This document shows, piece after piece, positions 35,580-44,340 of a stretch of DNA of 64,000 bases. The stretch's first letter is position 1. Every line of letters starts with the position of its first letter. Where the stretch lies: contig JACQZR010000022.1 of the NCBI GenBank assembly GCA_016213775.1, positions 1-64,000 of the forward strand, read 5' to 3'. The DNA comes from Acidobacteriota bacterium (lineage in GTDB: Bacteria; Acidobacteriota; Terriglobia; Bryobacterales; Bryobacteraceae). The notes beneath the pieces are model-generated. The model was not told the origin of the DNA. It did no database searches and saw only the letters and a list, made by a program, of their open reading frames with translations. A program made the position numbers and the translations under genes.

Positions 35580-36420
35580 CCGGCTCCGCCAATTCCATCT
35601 CTACCACGGCAGCACGCTGCCAGTGTTCTTCAAACAGGCCCTTCATTGCGTCACCCATCCCGGAGTGTTCAAACACCACCGAGGTCCAACTCGGTTTGGT
35701 GATCACCGGATCGAGCAAGGCGATGAGACCCTGTTTGCCGTCGAAGACGGCGAGTTTCATGGGCAGCTTCTCAGCCTGCCGCACCTCGACTCCGGCCGCT
35801 GTATAGTCGCGGAGGCGAGCCCTATGGACGATGTCCATCGGCGCCGATTCGAGCAGTAAACGGCAGTTGACGCCGCGCTCGCGGGCCCGGAACACCAGTT
35901 GTTCATCGAGTGGATCGACTGCGTAGGGCGGGCGCGAAAACTCGAGATACTCGCGCTCCACGTTGGCCAGCATCAGACGGTATTGGGCGCCACTTTGCGC
36001 CGGTTCGCTGACGATGCGGAGAAAGTCAAGAGTGCCTCGGCCTCCTTGCCCTGACGAGTACGCCGTGTTGAGATCGTGGATCAGGCCGTCGGCGAGGCGG
36101 GCCTGCTCCTGAACCTCCTTTTGCAGCCGCTGCTGTTGCCGGGCGAGATAGGACGGGACCGCGAGCGCCGGTTCCACCGCCGAGAAGAGTTTGGTCTTCT
36201 CCTGGACCACTTGCGCGAAGCCCTTCTCCACGAGGCTATCGAGCACTTCGTAGATCTTCTGGCGCGGGACATGCGCGCGCGCAGCCAGGGCAAGCGCCTT
36301 GAACCGCGGATGGCCTATCAGGACCATATAAGATCGGGCCTCGTAGGCATTGAGGCCAATCTGCTGGAGCCTGCGCCAAAAACTCTCGAAATCCATATCC
36401 GGCAAATCCCGTTGCAACAT
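35566..36420 (-). CDS. TrmB-like transcriptional regulator
   Basis: The product has about 284 residues. The N-terminal winged helix reads LNAYEARSYMVLIGHPRF, ALALAARAHVPRQKIYEVLD and LVEKGFAQVVQ, close to TrmB sugar-sensing regulators. A coiled coil (YLARQQQRLQKEVQEQARL) and an effector domain with a phospholipase-D-like fold (YLEFSRPPYAVDPLDEQLVF, CRLLLE) follow. It begins 56 bp after the M20 peptidase gene on the same strand, so it may be the last gene and the regulator of the 36477-41809 operon. ATG 36396 is an alternative start. Confidence 0.75.
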   Translation of the reverse strand: MLQRDLPDMDFESFWRRLQQIGLNAYEARSYMVLIGHPRFKALALAARAHVPRQKIYEVLDSLVEKGFAQVVQEKTKLFSAVEPALAVPSYLARQQQRLQKEVQEQARLADGLIHDLNTAYSSGQGGRGTLDFLRIVSEPAQSGAQYRLMLANVEREYLEFSRPPYAVDPLDEQLVFRARERGVNCRLLLESAPMDIVHRARLRDYTAAGVEVRQAEKLPMKLAVFDGKQGLIALLDPVITKPSWTSVVFEHSGMGDAMKGLFEEHWQRAAVVEMELAEPATRP

Positions 36421-36476
36421 GACGAGATGTGAGCATATCAAATGGCCGCGATGATTTGGGAATGATTATGGCGGCA

Positions 36477-37868
36477 TTATTTGGCTGCGGCGACTCCGAG
36501 GACGATGTCCCAATGGAATTTGATGAAGCGGTGGAGTTCGGATTCGAGGATGCGCTCCTGGTCGCTGTGGGCGCCGAAGCCTTTGGGGCCGTCCTCGCTG
36601 TCGGTGGCGGGGCCGACGCCGTAACATTGAATGCCCTTGGCCCGCAGGTAGGCCATGTCGGTTGCGCCGGTCTGCATCGTGGGCAGCGTGACGACGCCGC
36701 TGTAAACGCGTTTGACCGCGGCCTCGATGGCCTTGAAGGCCTCGCTGTCGAGGCGGCTGGGCAAGGCTTGCGGACGGGTGTCACGGCCCTCGCGCACGAC
36801 CTCGACTGCGGGGTCGTTGACTACCTTGCGGACCTGCTCGACGAAGGCGGGGAGGTTCTCATCGGGCAGCGCCCGGACGTCCAATGTCGCCACGGCTTCC
36901 GATGGGATGACATTGACCCGGTAGCCGGCTTGAATGATGTTTGGCGAGATGGAGGTACGGATCATCGAGTTGTGGCCGGGCTCTTTTTCGGCGAAGTACT
37001 GTTGAATGGCTGCGGTCCTATCAGGGTTGACGATGTTGTTGTAGCGGGCGGCTTCCTCGGGAGTGGAGACGGTGGCGAGGCGTTCGAAATAGGTGCGCGT
37101 GGTATCGTTGAGCCGCATGGGGGGCTGCCAGTTGGCAACGTTGGCGACGGCCTGAGCGAGGTGCACCACGGCGTTGGTTTTAAGGGGACGGGAGCCGTGA
37201 CCTGCGGGGCCGCGCGCGACGAGCTTCAGCGCATAGGGGATCTTTTCGGCTGTGGAGATGGAGATGTGATGCAGCTTGCCGCCGGTGCGGATGCCGCCGC
37301 CACCTTCTGCGAAGCAGTATTCGGCGTCGATCTTATCGAAGTGTTCCTTGACCATGAAGCCGATGCCGACGCGGACGGTGCCTTCTTCTCCGGATTCGGC
37401 GAGGAAGATGACGTCGCGGTCGAGCTTCACGTTCATGCGCTTGATCATGAGCATCATCATGAGGCAGGCGACAAGGTTGTCTTTGTCATCGACGGTGCCG
37501 CGGCCGTAGACGTAGCCTCCGTTGCGGACCGCGCCGAAGGGCGGGAAGGTCCATTTCTTCGGGTCGACGTTGACGACGTCGGTGTGGCCCATGATGAGCA
37601 GCGGCCGCTTCTTGCCGTTGCCCTTGATGCGGGCTACGATGTTGGGGCGGTGGGCTTCGAGGGCGAGCACTTCGTTCTGGATGCCTTCGGCGTCGAGCAC
37701 CTTCTTTATGTATTCCACCGCGGGGAGTTCGCGTCCTGGAGGGTCGCTAGTGTCGAAGCGCAGCAGGGTCTGGTAGTGGCGCATCGTTTCTTCCTCGATG
37801 GCCGGCCAGTTGGGCGCGGGGGGCTGGGCCGCGGCCAGCGCGGTGAGGATGGTAAGCAGGGCAAGCAT
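36477..37868 (-). CDS. exported M20-family metallopeptidase
   Basis: The product has 463 residues. A signal peptide (MLALLTILTALAAAQ) precedes an M20/ArgE/DapE-type di-zinc enzyme: MGHTDVV, GRGTVDDKDNL, LAESGEEG, YCFAEGGGG and the C-terminal HSDQE. The inserted dimerisation domain lies about 205-330 (LKLVARGPAGHGSRPL). It cleaves a peptide, acyl-amino acid or carbamoyl substrate in the periplasm. It starts 13 bp after the triple-RidA gene and shares its operon. Confidence 0.95.
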   Translation of the reverse strand: MLALLTILTALAAAQPPAPNWPAIEEETMRHYQTLLRFDTSDPPGRELPAVEYIKKVLDAEGIQNEVLALEAHRPNIVARIKGNGKKRPLLIMGHTDVVNVDPKKWTFPPFGAVRNGGYVYGRGTVDDKDNLVACLMMMLMIKRMNVKLDRDVIFLAESGEEGTVRVGIGFMVKEHFDKIDAEYCFAEGGGGIRTGGKLHHISISTAEKIPYALKLVARGPAGHGSRPLKTNAVVHLAQAVANVANWQPPMRLNDTTRTYFERLATVSTPEEAARYNNIVNPDRTAAIQQYFAEKEPGHNSMIRTSISPNIIQAGYRVNVIPSEAVATLDVRALPDENLPAFVEQVRKVVNDPAVEVVREGRDTRPQALPSRLDSEAFKAIEAAVKRVYSGVVTLPTMQTGATDMAYLRAKGIQCYGVGPATDSEDGPKGFGAHSDQERILESELHRFIKFHWDIVLGVAAAK

Positions 37869-37881
37869 GGAGGATTCCTTT

Positions 37882-39099
37882 CTACTTCACGGCAATGATG
37901 GAGATCTCTTCCAACTTGGGATAGTGACCAGCGGCGGACCGTTTTCGTTCGACTGGGGGTAGCGGGGAGACGGTGGTTCTGGTGGGCGGCAGATTGGGAA
38001 AGTACTTAGCGTAGACTGCGTTCATTTTCGGAAACTCGTCCAGGTTGTCGATGTAGACGTTGCTGAGCACGACCTTGGAGAAATCGAGTCCTGCTTCTTC
38101 GAGGCCGTCGAGCAGGTTGCGCATGGTCATGCGGACCTGGTCTTCAACGTTGTCGAACCAGATGCCGCCGTTCATGCCGGGGATGAAGCCGGCCTTGGCG
38201 GAACAGTAGAAGGAATCGACCGCGAAGACGCAGGGGCTGGCAGTGGCGCTGGGCGGCATATTTTTCGGGCGCACTGCCTTGCGGTCGGCGAGGTTGCGGA
38301 CAGCGACTCCGGTGAATTCGATGTTTGCGCCGAGCGGGAGGAACGACACCTGGATCGTGGCTCGTGCGGGCGTGTTTCCGAACTCGACCTTTTTGGCGTA
38401 GAGCTCATCGAGGACGCGGCGCGGGACTTTGGCCGTGTGATAGGGGTTGACGAAGACCATGTGCCGCCAGTCGAGGCCGGCGGCTTTGAGGATCTGGTCA
38501 ATGCGGGTGAGGCCGAGACGGACCTGCTCGGCGGGGTCGTCGGGGATCTTGCCGGTGTCGATGTCGCGGCCGAGGAAGCCGGAGAGGAAGATGCGGCCAT
38601 GGGCTTCGACGGCCGGCGCGATGTTCATGTTCTTGGGATACCAATCAGGGATGATCGGCTTCTTGTTCTTGAGGTCGCGAACTGCGATGGCGTTGATCTC
38701 AATGGGCGTCTCGGTGGGCATGCGGTGTACGCCGAGAGTGGCACGTCCGGGCGGGTTTTTTGTGAAGAACTCGCCCCAGACCTTGTTCATCAGTTCGTAG
38801 GGCGTGGATTCGTGGAGGTAGACCTGCGCGTAGACCACGTGCTCCATGGTGAGTCCGGCAGCTTCGACGATGGCTTTGACGTTAGTGAAGCACTGGCGGA
38901 CGCGGGCTTCAGCGGTGGGCGCGAACTGATTGTTGAGATCGCGGGCGCCTTGGCCGGAGACGTAGAGGAAGTCGCCGGCGAGGAGACCGGGGCTGTAGGG
39001 GCCCACTGGTTTGGGGCCGTTGGCCGCGTAGACCAGTTTCTTTTCGGCGGCCGACAGTGTGCAGGCCGCCACGAGAAGAGCTAACAGAATGCGCGTCAT
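37882..39099 (-). CDS. exported protein with three RidA (YjgF/UK114) domains
   Basis: The product has 405 residues with a signal peptide (MTRILLALLVAACTLSAA). Three RidA folds follow in a row: about 22-140 (GPYSPGLLAGDFLYVSGQG, GRATLGVHRM), 155-275 (AVEAHGRIFLSGFLGRD, ARATIQVSFLPL) and 285-395 (CVFAVDSFYCSAKAGF, TRTTVSPLPP). Each keeps the conserved arginine of the imine/enamine deaminase site. RidA proteins act as homotrimers, so this chain may form the trimer by itself. The start lies two bases after the stop of the molybdopterin subunit gene. Removal of reactive imines formed by that hydroxylase is a reasonable inference. Confidence 0.9.
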   Translation of the reverse strand: MTRILLALLVAACTLSAAEKKLVYAANGPKPVGPYSPGLLAGDFLYVSGQGARDLNNQFAPTAEARVRQCFTNVKAIVEAAGLTMEHVVYAQVYLHESTPYELMNKVWGEFFTKNPPGRATLGVHRMPTETPIEINAIAVRDLKNKKPIIPDWYPKNMNIAPAVEAHGRIFLSGFLGRDIDTGKIPDDPAEQVRLGLTRIDQILKAAGLDWRHMVFVNPYHTAKVPRRVLDELYAKKVEFGNTPARATIQVSFLPLGANIEFTGVAVRNLADRKAVRPKNMPPSATASPCVFAVDSFYCSAKAGFIPGMNGGIWFDNVEDQVRMTMRNLLDGLEEAGLDFSKVVLSNVYIDNLDEFPKMNAVYAKYFPNLPPTRTTVSPLPPVERKRSAAGHYPKLEEISIIAVK

Positions 39100-39101
39100 G
39101 G

Positions 39102-41354
39102 CTACACCAGCTTCGTCCTTTTGATGGGGAGTTCGCGGACGCGCTTGCCGGTGGCACGGAAGATCGCGTTGCAAATGGCCGGGGCGATGACGGGGACGCC
39201 GGGTTCTCCGACGCCCGCCGGGAGATCGGTGCTCGGAACGATATGGACGTGGGTTTCGTACGGCGCATCGTTCATGCGGGCGACGGGGTAGTCGTGATAA
39301 TTCGATTGTTGGATGCGGCCGTTGGCGGCTGTGATTTCGCCCATCATGGCGAGGCTGGTGCCGAATACGGCTGCGCCTTCAAACTGCGAACGGACGCGTT
39401 CGGGATGAATGATGGTGCCGCAATCGACGGCGAGGTCGACGCGTGGGATGCGCACCTTGCCTTGATTGTCGACTTCCACTTCCACCACAGCGGCGATGTA
39501 GGAGAGGAAGCTGCGGTGAGCCGCTATGCCGAGGGCGCGGCCCTTGGTGGGCTTCTTTTTGGCCCAACCGGATTTTTCGGCGGCCACTTCAATGACGCGG
39601 CGGAGACGGGCGGTGTCGACGGGATACTTGTCCTGGCCCTGATCGTTGTTCCAGTATTTGAAGCCCTCGGGCTTGATCTCGACTTTACGCGGTTTGCCGA
39701 GCAGATCGAGGTAGTATTCCACCGGGTCGCGGTTTGCGGCAGCGGCGAGCTCACCGATGAAGGAGTGAATCGCGAAGGCATGATAGACATGCGCGACGGA
39801 ACGAAGCCAGCCGATGCGAACGTGATTTTTCGCAGGCCCGTTTTCGGCGCGGTGGTTCGGGATATCGAAGGGGAGGTCGACCCATCCCATGCCCATTTCG
39901 AGATCCATGGCGTATTCGGCTTTGGGATCGAAGGTGGTTCCGATGCTCGGGAAGACGCTGCGCTGGAGCCACGCGGTCGGTCGGCCCTTGGCATCGAGGA
40001 CCGCCTTCATGTGCATTCCGGCGACGGAGTGATAGAAGTCGAAGCGAATGTCCTCTTCACGTGACCAGACCACTTTCACTGGTTTTCCCAGTTTCTTGGA
40101 GAGAATGGCAGCTTCGGCGACGTAATCGGGTTTGGACTTGCGTCCAAAACCACCACCGAGGAGGGTAACGTTGCAGATGACCTTTTCCTTGGGGATGCCA
40201 AGGGCTGGGGCGAGGGTTTCCTGCACGGCTTGCGGATTCTGAGTTGCGGTCCAGACAGTGCACTGGCCGTCGCGGAAATCGGCGACGGCGGCAGGCGGTT
40301 CCATGGGCGCGTGGGAAAGCAACGGAGCATAGTAGCTCGCCTCGTGCAGTTTGCCACCCTTGGCGAATTCGGCATCGACGTTGCCGATGTTGCGAACGAC
40401 CTTTTGGGGCTTGCGAGCGGCGTCGAGCAACTCCTTCCTATAGGCGGCGGAATCGTAGGACGCGTGCGGGCCGAGGTCCCAATCGACCTTGAGAGCTTTT
40501 CGACCTTGCATGGCGGCCCAAGTATTATTGGCGATCACTGCGACGCCACCGAGGGCCTGGAAACTGTGAGGCGGCTTGAAGGCCTCGATCTGTACGACGT
40601 CACTGACACCGGCGACCTTTTTTGCGGCGCTGGCATCGAAACTCTTCACCTTGCCGCCGTAGACGGGGCAACGCTCGATGGAGGCGTAAACCATGCCGGG
40701 CACTTTGACATCCATGCCGAAGATGCCCTTGCCGTTGCAGATGGCATCCATGTCGTAAATGGGGATGTCCTTGCCGACGTAGCGGTATTGGGCCGGGGTC
40801 TTGAACTTGAGCTCGTTCTCTTTGGGGACCGGCTGCGCAGCGGCGGCTTTGGCGAGTTCTCCGAAGCCGGCCTTCTTACCGGACTTGGTGTGGACGACTT
40901 CGTGGTTCTTTGCTTCGCATTCGGCGGGAGGCACGTTCCACTGTTTGGCAGCCGCGCGTTCGAGCATGAGACGCGCGGAGGAACCGGCGACCCGCATCGT
41001 CTTGTAGAAATCGCGAATGGAGCAGGAGCCATCGGTGTTTTGCGAACCGTATTTCGGGTCGCCGAGGGCCTGTTCGATGGTGACGCGCTTCCAGTCGGCT
41101 TCCATCTCGTCGGCGAGAACCATGGGCAGAGCGGTTCGAATGCCGGTGCCCATTTCGCTGCGATGGGCGACGACGATGAGGGTGCCGGAGGGTTCGAGCC
41201 CAAGGAAGACGCTGGGCTTGAATGCGGATGTCGCGGCGGTGGCGGCGTGGGCCTGCTTGGGGAGCAGACTCGCGCCGAGGACAAAAGCTCCGGCGGAGAA
41301 GACGTCGCTCAAGAAGGCGCGGCGTGTGCGTTGAGAAACCTGATGGACGCTCAT
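39102..41354 (-). CDS. Tat-exported xanthine-dehydrogenase-family molybdopterin subunit (IorB-like)
   Basis: The product has 750 residues. A twin-arginine signal (QRTRRAFLSDVFSAGAFVLG, ending KQAHA) is followed by the two-part aldehyde oxidase/isoquinoline 1-oxidoreductase beta fold: HRSEMGTGIRTALPMVLADE, GSCSIRDFYKTMRVAGSSAR, SHAPMEPPAAVADF, TLLGGGFGRKSKPDYVAEA, PVKVVWSREEDIRFD, GVGEPGVPVIAPAICNAIF. It hydroxylates an N-heterocycle or aldehyde using Mo-cytosine-dinucleotide. ATG 41354 overlaps the TAA of the [2Fe-2S] gene (TAATG). No FAD subunit is present, so electrons likely pass to a periplasmic carrier, as in Ior enzymes. Confidence 0.95.
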   Translation of the reverse strand: MSVHQVSQRTRRAFLSDVFSAGAFVLGASLLPKQAHAATAATSAFKPSVFLGLEPSGTLIVVAHRSEMGTGIRTALPMVLADEMEADWKRVTIEQALGDPKYGSQNTDGSCSIRDFYKTMRVAGSSARLMLERAAAKQWNVPPAECEAKNHEVVHTKSGKKAGFGELAKAAAAQPVPKENELKFKTPAQYRYVGKDIPIYDMDAICNGKGIFGMDVKVPGMVYASIERCPVYGGKVKSFDASAAKKVAGVSDVVQIEAFKPPHSFQALGGVAVIANNTWAAMQGRKALKVDWDLGPHASYDSAAYRKELLDAARKPQKVVRNIGNVDAEFAKGGKLHEASYYAPLLSHAPMEPPAAVADFRDGQCTVWTATQNPQAVQETLAPALGIPKEKVICNVTLLGGGFGRKSKPDYVAEAAILSKKLGKPVKVVWSREEDIRFDFYHSVAGMHMKAVLDAKGRPTAWLQRSVFPSIGTTFDPKAEYAMDLEMGMGWVDLPFDIPNHRAENGPAKNHVRIGWLRSVAHVYHAFAIHSFIGELAAAANRDPVEYYLDLLGKPRKVEIKPEGFKYWNNDQGQDKYPVDTARLRRVIEVAAEKSGWAKKKPTKGRALGIAAHRSFLSYIAAVVEVEVDNQGKVRIPRVDLAVDCGTIIHPERVRSQFEGAAVFGTSLAMMGEITAANGRIQQSNYHDYPVARMNDAPYETHVHIVPSTDLPAGVGEPGVPVIAPAICNAIFRATGKRVRELPIKRTKLV

Positions 41355-41809
41355 TATGCTTTCCCTCCCGCTGCGGTTTTGATGGCTTTGCGGATGCGCT
41401 GGTAGGTGCCGCATCGACAGATGTTGCCGGACATGGCCTGATCGATGTCGGCGTCGGTGGGTTTCGGTTTCTTCTTGAGCAAAGATGCGGCCTGCATGAT
41501 CTGGCCGGGCTGGCAGTAGCCGCACTGAGGGACGTTGATCTGTTTCCAAGCGGTCTGGAGCGGATGGTCGCCCCTGGGGGAGAGCCCTTCGATTGTGGTG
41601 ATCTCCTTACCGGCGGCGCTCTTCATTGGGGTGACGCAACTGCGGGCGGCTTCGCCGTTGATGAGGACGGTGCAGGAGCCACAGATGCCCATGCCGCAAC
41701 TGAACTTGGTTCCGGTGAGTTCGAGCAGGTCGTGGATGTACCAGAGCAACGGCATTTCGGGGTCGCCATCGAACTGGCGGCCGGCGCCGTTCACCTTGAG
41801 TTGAATCAT
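41354..41809 (-). CDS. [2Fe-2S] subunit of the molybdenum hydroxylase (IorA-like)
   Basis: The product has 151 residues with all eight cluster cysteines: CGMGICGSC then C (SCVTP), and CGYCQPGQ with CRCG near the C-terminus. AGGAG precedes the ATG at 41809 with a 6-bp spacer. It passes electrons from the molybdopterin subunit. It has no own signal and should be exported as a hitch-hiker with the Tat-dependent partner. It is the first gene of the operon; its promoter must lie in 41810-41901, which also holds the left repeat of the terminase cassette. Confidence 0.95.
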   Translation of the reverse strand: MIQLKVNGAGRQFDGDPEMPLLWYIHDLLELTGTKFSCGMGICGSCTVLINGEAARSCVTPMKSAAGKEITTIEGLSPRGDHPLQTAWKQINVPQCGYCQPGQIMQAASLLKKKPKPTDADIDQAMSGNICRCGTYQRIRKAIKTAAGGKA

Positions 41810-41846
41810 GGAGGTCTCCTCGGTGGATGGAATTTTCTGATTGTAG

Positions 41847-41886
41847 CCTAATGGCCGGTGGTGAACACAGATGAACAGTGATAAGG
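41847..41886. repeat. left boundary repeat: CCTAATGGCC plus three 10-bp units
   Basis: CCTAATGGCC (41847-41856) is followed by GGTGGTGAAC, ACAGATGAAC and AGTGATAAGG. The same layout occurs at 44341-44380. The unit resembles the CACAGATGAA-type 10-bp repeat seen scattered in many bacterial genomes (from memory). Confidence 0.8.
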
Positions 41887-41901
41887 CAGGAAGACGGACT
41901 T

Positions 41902-42522
41902 TCATTTCTGCTCCTTGTGGAGGCGGTGGATCTTGTTTGCCTGCCAAACGGCCAGGCTGACGGCGATTGCCAGGTCGTCGTGCGGGGCTGTGCTGTGGCC
42001 TGCGAGGTCCAGGGCCGTGATCTCGTTGATGGCTTCCTGTGCGGATGGGAGCTTCGGATTTATCGTCAGTGACCTTGTTTGAAACAGTGTCGCGAGGTTG
42101 TTTAGCAGAATCGTTCTCGATACGTAGTGGAAGCCGCTGGATTCGGTTGGCGTTCCAGAGGCGGTGATGACCAGTTTCACGAGCGACGCTTCGACGGAGT
42201 TCGCGGTGAAGAAATCGAGGAACGGAAGGCCGGGGCCAGTGGCATCGACGACCAGCGTGGGTCGCGATTGGAACTCCGAGTTGCGGAGGGTGGCGCGCAC
42301 GATGTTGGCGATGGCCGGATAACTGGAGCCGAGCGGGATGCGTGTGAGGTGGCGGACCCGCAACACGGCGTGGTAACGGTTCTGATAGGTAGCGTGGTCG
42401 CGGCCGGTGGGACGCGGGTAGTACTGGACGATGGCGATGGCTGCGGGGTCGGAGCGCTGGCCGAGGTCGAGGCCGATGTAGAAGCGCGAGTCGAGCACCG
42501 GGGATGTCGAGGGTAAGAACAT
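41902..42522 (-). CDS. terminase large subunit, nuclease domain
   Basis: The product has 206 residues. The RNase H-like nuclease of large terminases is visible: [18 protein letters not shown] (first acid), [15 protein letters not shown] (second acid) and [13 protein letters not shown] (third acid). It is in the same reading frame as the ATPase gene, separated by TGA-AAC-ATC before its ATG. Relatives carry ATPase and nuclease on one chain, so either the gene was split by a stop codon or the halves are made separately by restart. Confidence 0.85.
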   Translation of the reverse strand: MFLPSTSPVLDSRFYIGLDLGQRSDPAAIAIVQYYPRPTGRDHATYQNRYHAVLRVRHLTRIPLGSSYPAIANIVRATLRNSEFQSRPTLVVDATGPGLPFLDFFTANSVEASLVKLVITASGTPTESSGFHYVSRTILLNNLATLFQTRSLTINPKLPSAQEAINEITALDLAGHSTAPHDDLAIAVSLAVWQANKIHRLHKEQK

Positions 42523-42528
42523 GATGTT

Positions 42529-43299
42529 TCAATTGCTCCATTCGGGAATGTCGAGGTCGTAGCAGGCTTCGATGTCGCTGACCGGTATCAGCGAGTTCTG
42601 AGACGAGTGGAAGGCGCAGAGGTATTCCTGCTCGTAGAGGTGAAGCGGCAGGCGGGCGCGCTCCTGTGCGAGGAAATCGGGCTTGATGCGCGGGCAAGCG
42701 GTGGCGGGGACAGACAAGCGGAAGAAGCCGTTGTCATGGTTCATCCATTCGTCGTGGAAGAAGCCGTGTTTGCCATTAGGGGTGGAGAGGAGCCAGAGTC
42801 GGCCATTGGGGCAAGCGGCGAGCATGGGCAGGATGTCGAAGTAAAGTGAATCGGGCACGCGCGCCGCTTCGTCGATGATGATGAGGGAAGGTGCAGAGAA
42901 GCCGCGAATCTTGTCGCCGTTGTTGGGGAGCGCGACGATGCGCGCACGGTTGGGCAGCAACAGGGACGCGCGGTTGAGACCGTCGCCGCGGCGGCTGGAC
43001 CCGAGCCTGGCGAGGAAGAAGGCACACTTGTGGAGAAGTAGCCCGGACTGGCGCGCGGACGGCGATGCGATGAGGATGAGTGCATCGGGCTGTCGAACGG
43101 CGTGATAGACGGCCATGGCGGCAACGGTAGTGGACTTGCCCCACTGGCGCGAACAACAGAGAATGCCGCGGGTGTGAGGGGCGGTGAGCACACTGGCTTG
43201 TTGGGAGTCAGGGGAAAAGCCGAGTGCTTCGATGGCGAATTCAACCGGGCCGGCGGGGAAGCCGGACGGTATCACGTCGCCCCCCCAAGTGTCGATCAT
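42529..43299 (-). CDS. terminase large subunit, ATPase domain
   Basis: The product has 256 residues. Walker A is [15 protein letters not shown], Walker B is [12 protein letters not shown], and the coupling motif is [18 protein letters not shown], all characteristic of phage packaging terminases. AAGGGGAG lies 6 bp before ATG 43299, which overlaps the stop of the 107-residue gene as ATGA. It ends at a TGA (42531-42529) after DLDIPEWSN, exactly at the ATPase-nuclease hinge. Confidence 0.9.
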   Translation of the reverse strand: MIDTWGGDVIPSGFPAGPVEFAIEALGFSPDSQQASVLTAPHTRGILCCSRQWGKSTTVAAMAVYHAVRQPDALILIASPSARQSGLLLHKCAFFLARLGSSRRGDGLNRASLLLPNRARIVALPNNGDKIRGFSAPSLIIIDEAARVPDSLYFDILPMLAACPNGRLWLLSTPNGKHGFFHDEWMNHDNGFFRLSVPATACPRIKPDFLAQERARLPLHLYEQEYLCAFHSSQNSLIPVSDIEACYDLDIPEWSN

Positions 43300-43619
43300 A
43301 CAAATCTCCCCTTCCAACCTATTTCCTGTAAGGGTTTGAGGAAATGACAGTTGGCATTGTAAATGATATCGCGGACCATGGCTGCTATTTCGGAATATGG
43401 TTCTAAGATGCGGCGGAGTTGCAGGGCGAAGTCATTCCAGACCGTGAAATGGAGTTCGTGCACTTCGCGCGCGGCTGCGTGTATTTCCCTTTTCGCAGCG
43501 GGTTTTTCCGAGCGGCGCGCCGGCGCGGGCTCATACGGCGGCGCATCGGGCAGACGATGATAGCGCGCCGGGAAGACATCCGCGAGATTGACTAACTGGG
43601 ACCAGAAATCGAATGGCAT
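43296..43619 (-). CDS. cassette protein of unknown function, 107 aa
   Basis: I do not recognise the family. The product begins with a hydrophobic-aromatic stretch (MPFDFWSQLVNLADVFPARY), has a Pro/Ala/Lys-rich middle and a helical C-terminus (FALQLRRILEPYSEIAAMV). It lies four bases after the 189-residue gene and overlaps the terminase start, so it belongs to the cassette. In phages this position often holds a small terminase or adaptor; no DNA-binding motif is visible. Confidence 0.7.
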   Translation of the reverse strand: MPFDFWSQLVNLADVFPARYHRLPDAPPYEPAPARRSEKPAAKREIHAAAREVHELHFTVWNDFALQLRRILEPYSEIAAMVRDIIYNANCHFLKPLQEIGWKGRFV

Positions 43620-43623
43620 GGAA

Positions 43624-44193
43624 TTATCGATGCTCCTTAGTGCCCGGCGCGGTGTTATCGATTTCCGATTCCGACTTGGATGTTATTGGAGCCACTGGAG
43701 ATAAGCCGGATGTTGGTGTTTCGGAAAAATCATCTTGCAAGCGACGGGCGCGCATGTCGGTGAAGTTGGAGTAAGTCCTGGTATATTGCCGGTTGAGGCG
43801 GTTGATGTGCAGATCCAAGCGATGATGCGCCGGGGTATTATCTTCGAGGGAACGGTAGGCAATGGCCCAGATAGCGGGGCGGTCCAAGGACTTGTAAGTG
43901 GAGGCAATGTCTTTGGCGCAGTTATCGGCCTCGAGACCGAGGAGGGCCTCCTGCATGGCTCCGGCGCGGAGGATCTGCCACTGGAGGGTGGCCATCTGGC
44001 GGACGAGTAACTGCTCGACGTGGCCAAGCGGCGAGAAGGTTTCAACGAAGGCTGCCAGGTGATTATTGAATTCGTCCTGCGAGTCGGCGGGCAGGAGATA
44101 ATGAGATGCCGCGTGGGCCACGGATCGCTTGTTTGCCTGAGCGATGTTCCAACGGGCCTGCATGGCTTTTCTATTTTGTTCGGTCGGCTTCAT
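43624..44193 (-). CDS. cassette protein of unknown function, 189 aa
   Basis: This is the first gene of the cassette. The product is largely helical and charged (MKPTEQNRKAMQARWNIAQA, EQLLVRQMATLQWQILRAGA, HHRLDLHINRLNRQYTRTY) with a disordered Ser/Thr-rich C-terminus. AGGGAA stands upstream of the ATG. The basic N-terminus and helical body could suit a small terminase-like DNA-recognition partner, but this is inference; I do not recognise the family. Confidence 0.75.
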   Translation of the reverse strand: MKPTEQNRKAMQARWNIAQANKRSVAHAASHYLLPADSQDEFNNHLAAFVETFSPLGHVEQLLVRQMATLQWQILRAGAMQEALLGLEADNCAKDIASTYKSLDRPAIWAIAYRSLEDNTPAHHRLDLHINRLNRQYTRTYSNFTDMRARRLQDDFSETPTSGLSPVAPITSKSESEIDNTAPGTKEHR

Positions 44194-44340
44194 ATACGAG
44201 TTCCCTGATTTGGTTCTAGCAGGCCTCTCGAATGGACTTGATCAACTGCTAAGGTGGCGGTGTCTCTATGATGTTGATTTTGTTTGCGATAGCGATTTTC
44301 AAAATATTTGATTCGGGTTGTGACTGATAAAGTTCACTGA

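Noticed and set aside
36429-37898. 489-codon plus-strand frame opposite the M20 peptidase
   Set aside because: The minus strand encodes complete M20 motifs; the plus frame is an Asp/Gly/Val-rich antisense shadow.
39057-41405. Plus-strand frames of 335 and 391 codons across the molybdopterin subunit
   Set aside because: Antisense shadows; all motifs are on the minus strand.
24780-42531. TGA recoding (selenocysteine or tryptophan) to explain two in-frame TGA codons
   Set aside because: TGA is the functional stop in several ATGA overlaps here, the replaced residue in one case is glycine, and no SECIS-like hairpin is evident next to either site.
41902-44193. Full prophage
   Set aside because: No portal, head, tail, lysis or repressor genes on either side; flanks are metabolic genes and an IS remnant.
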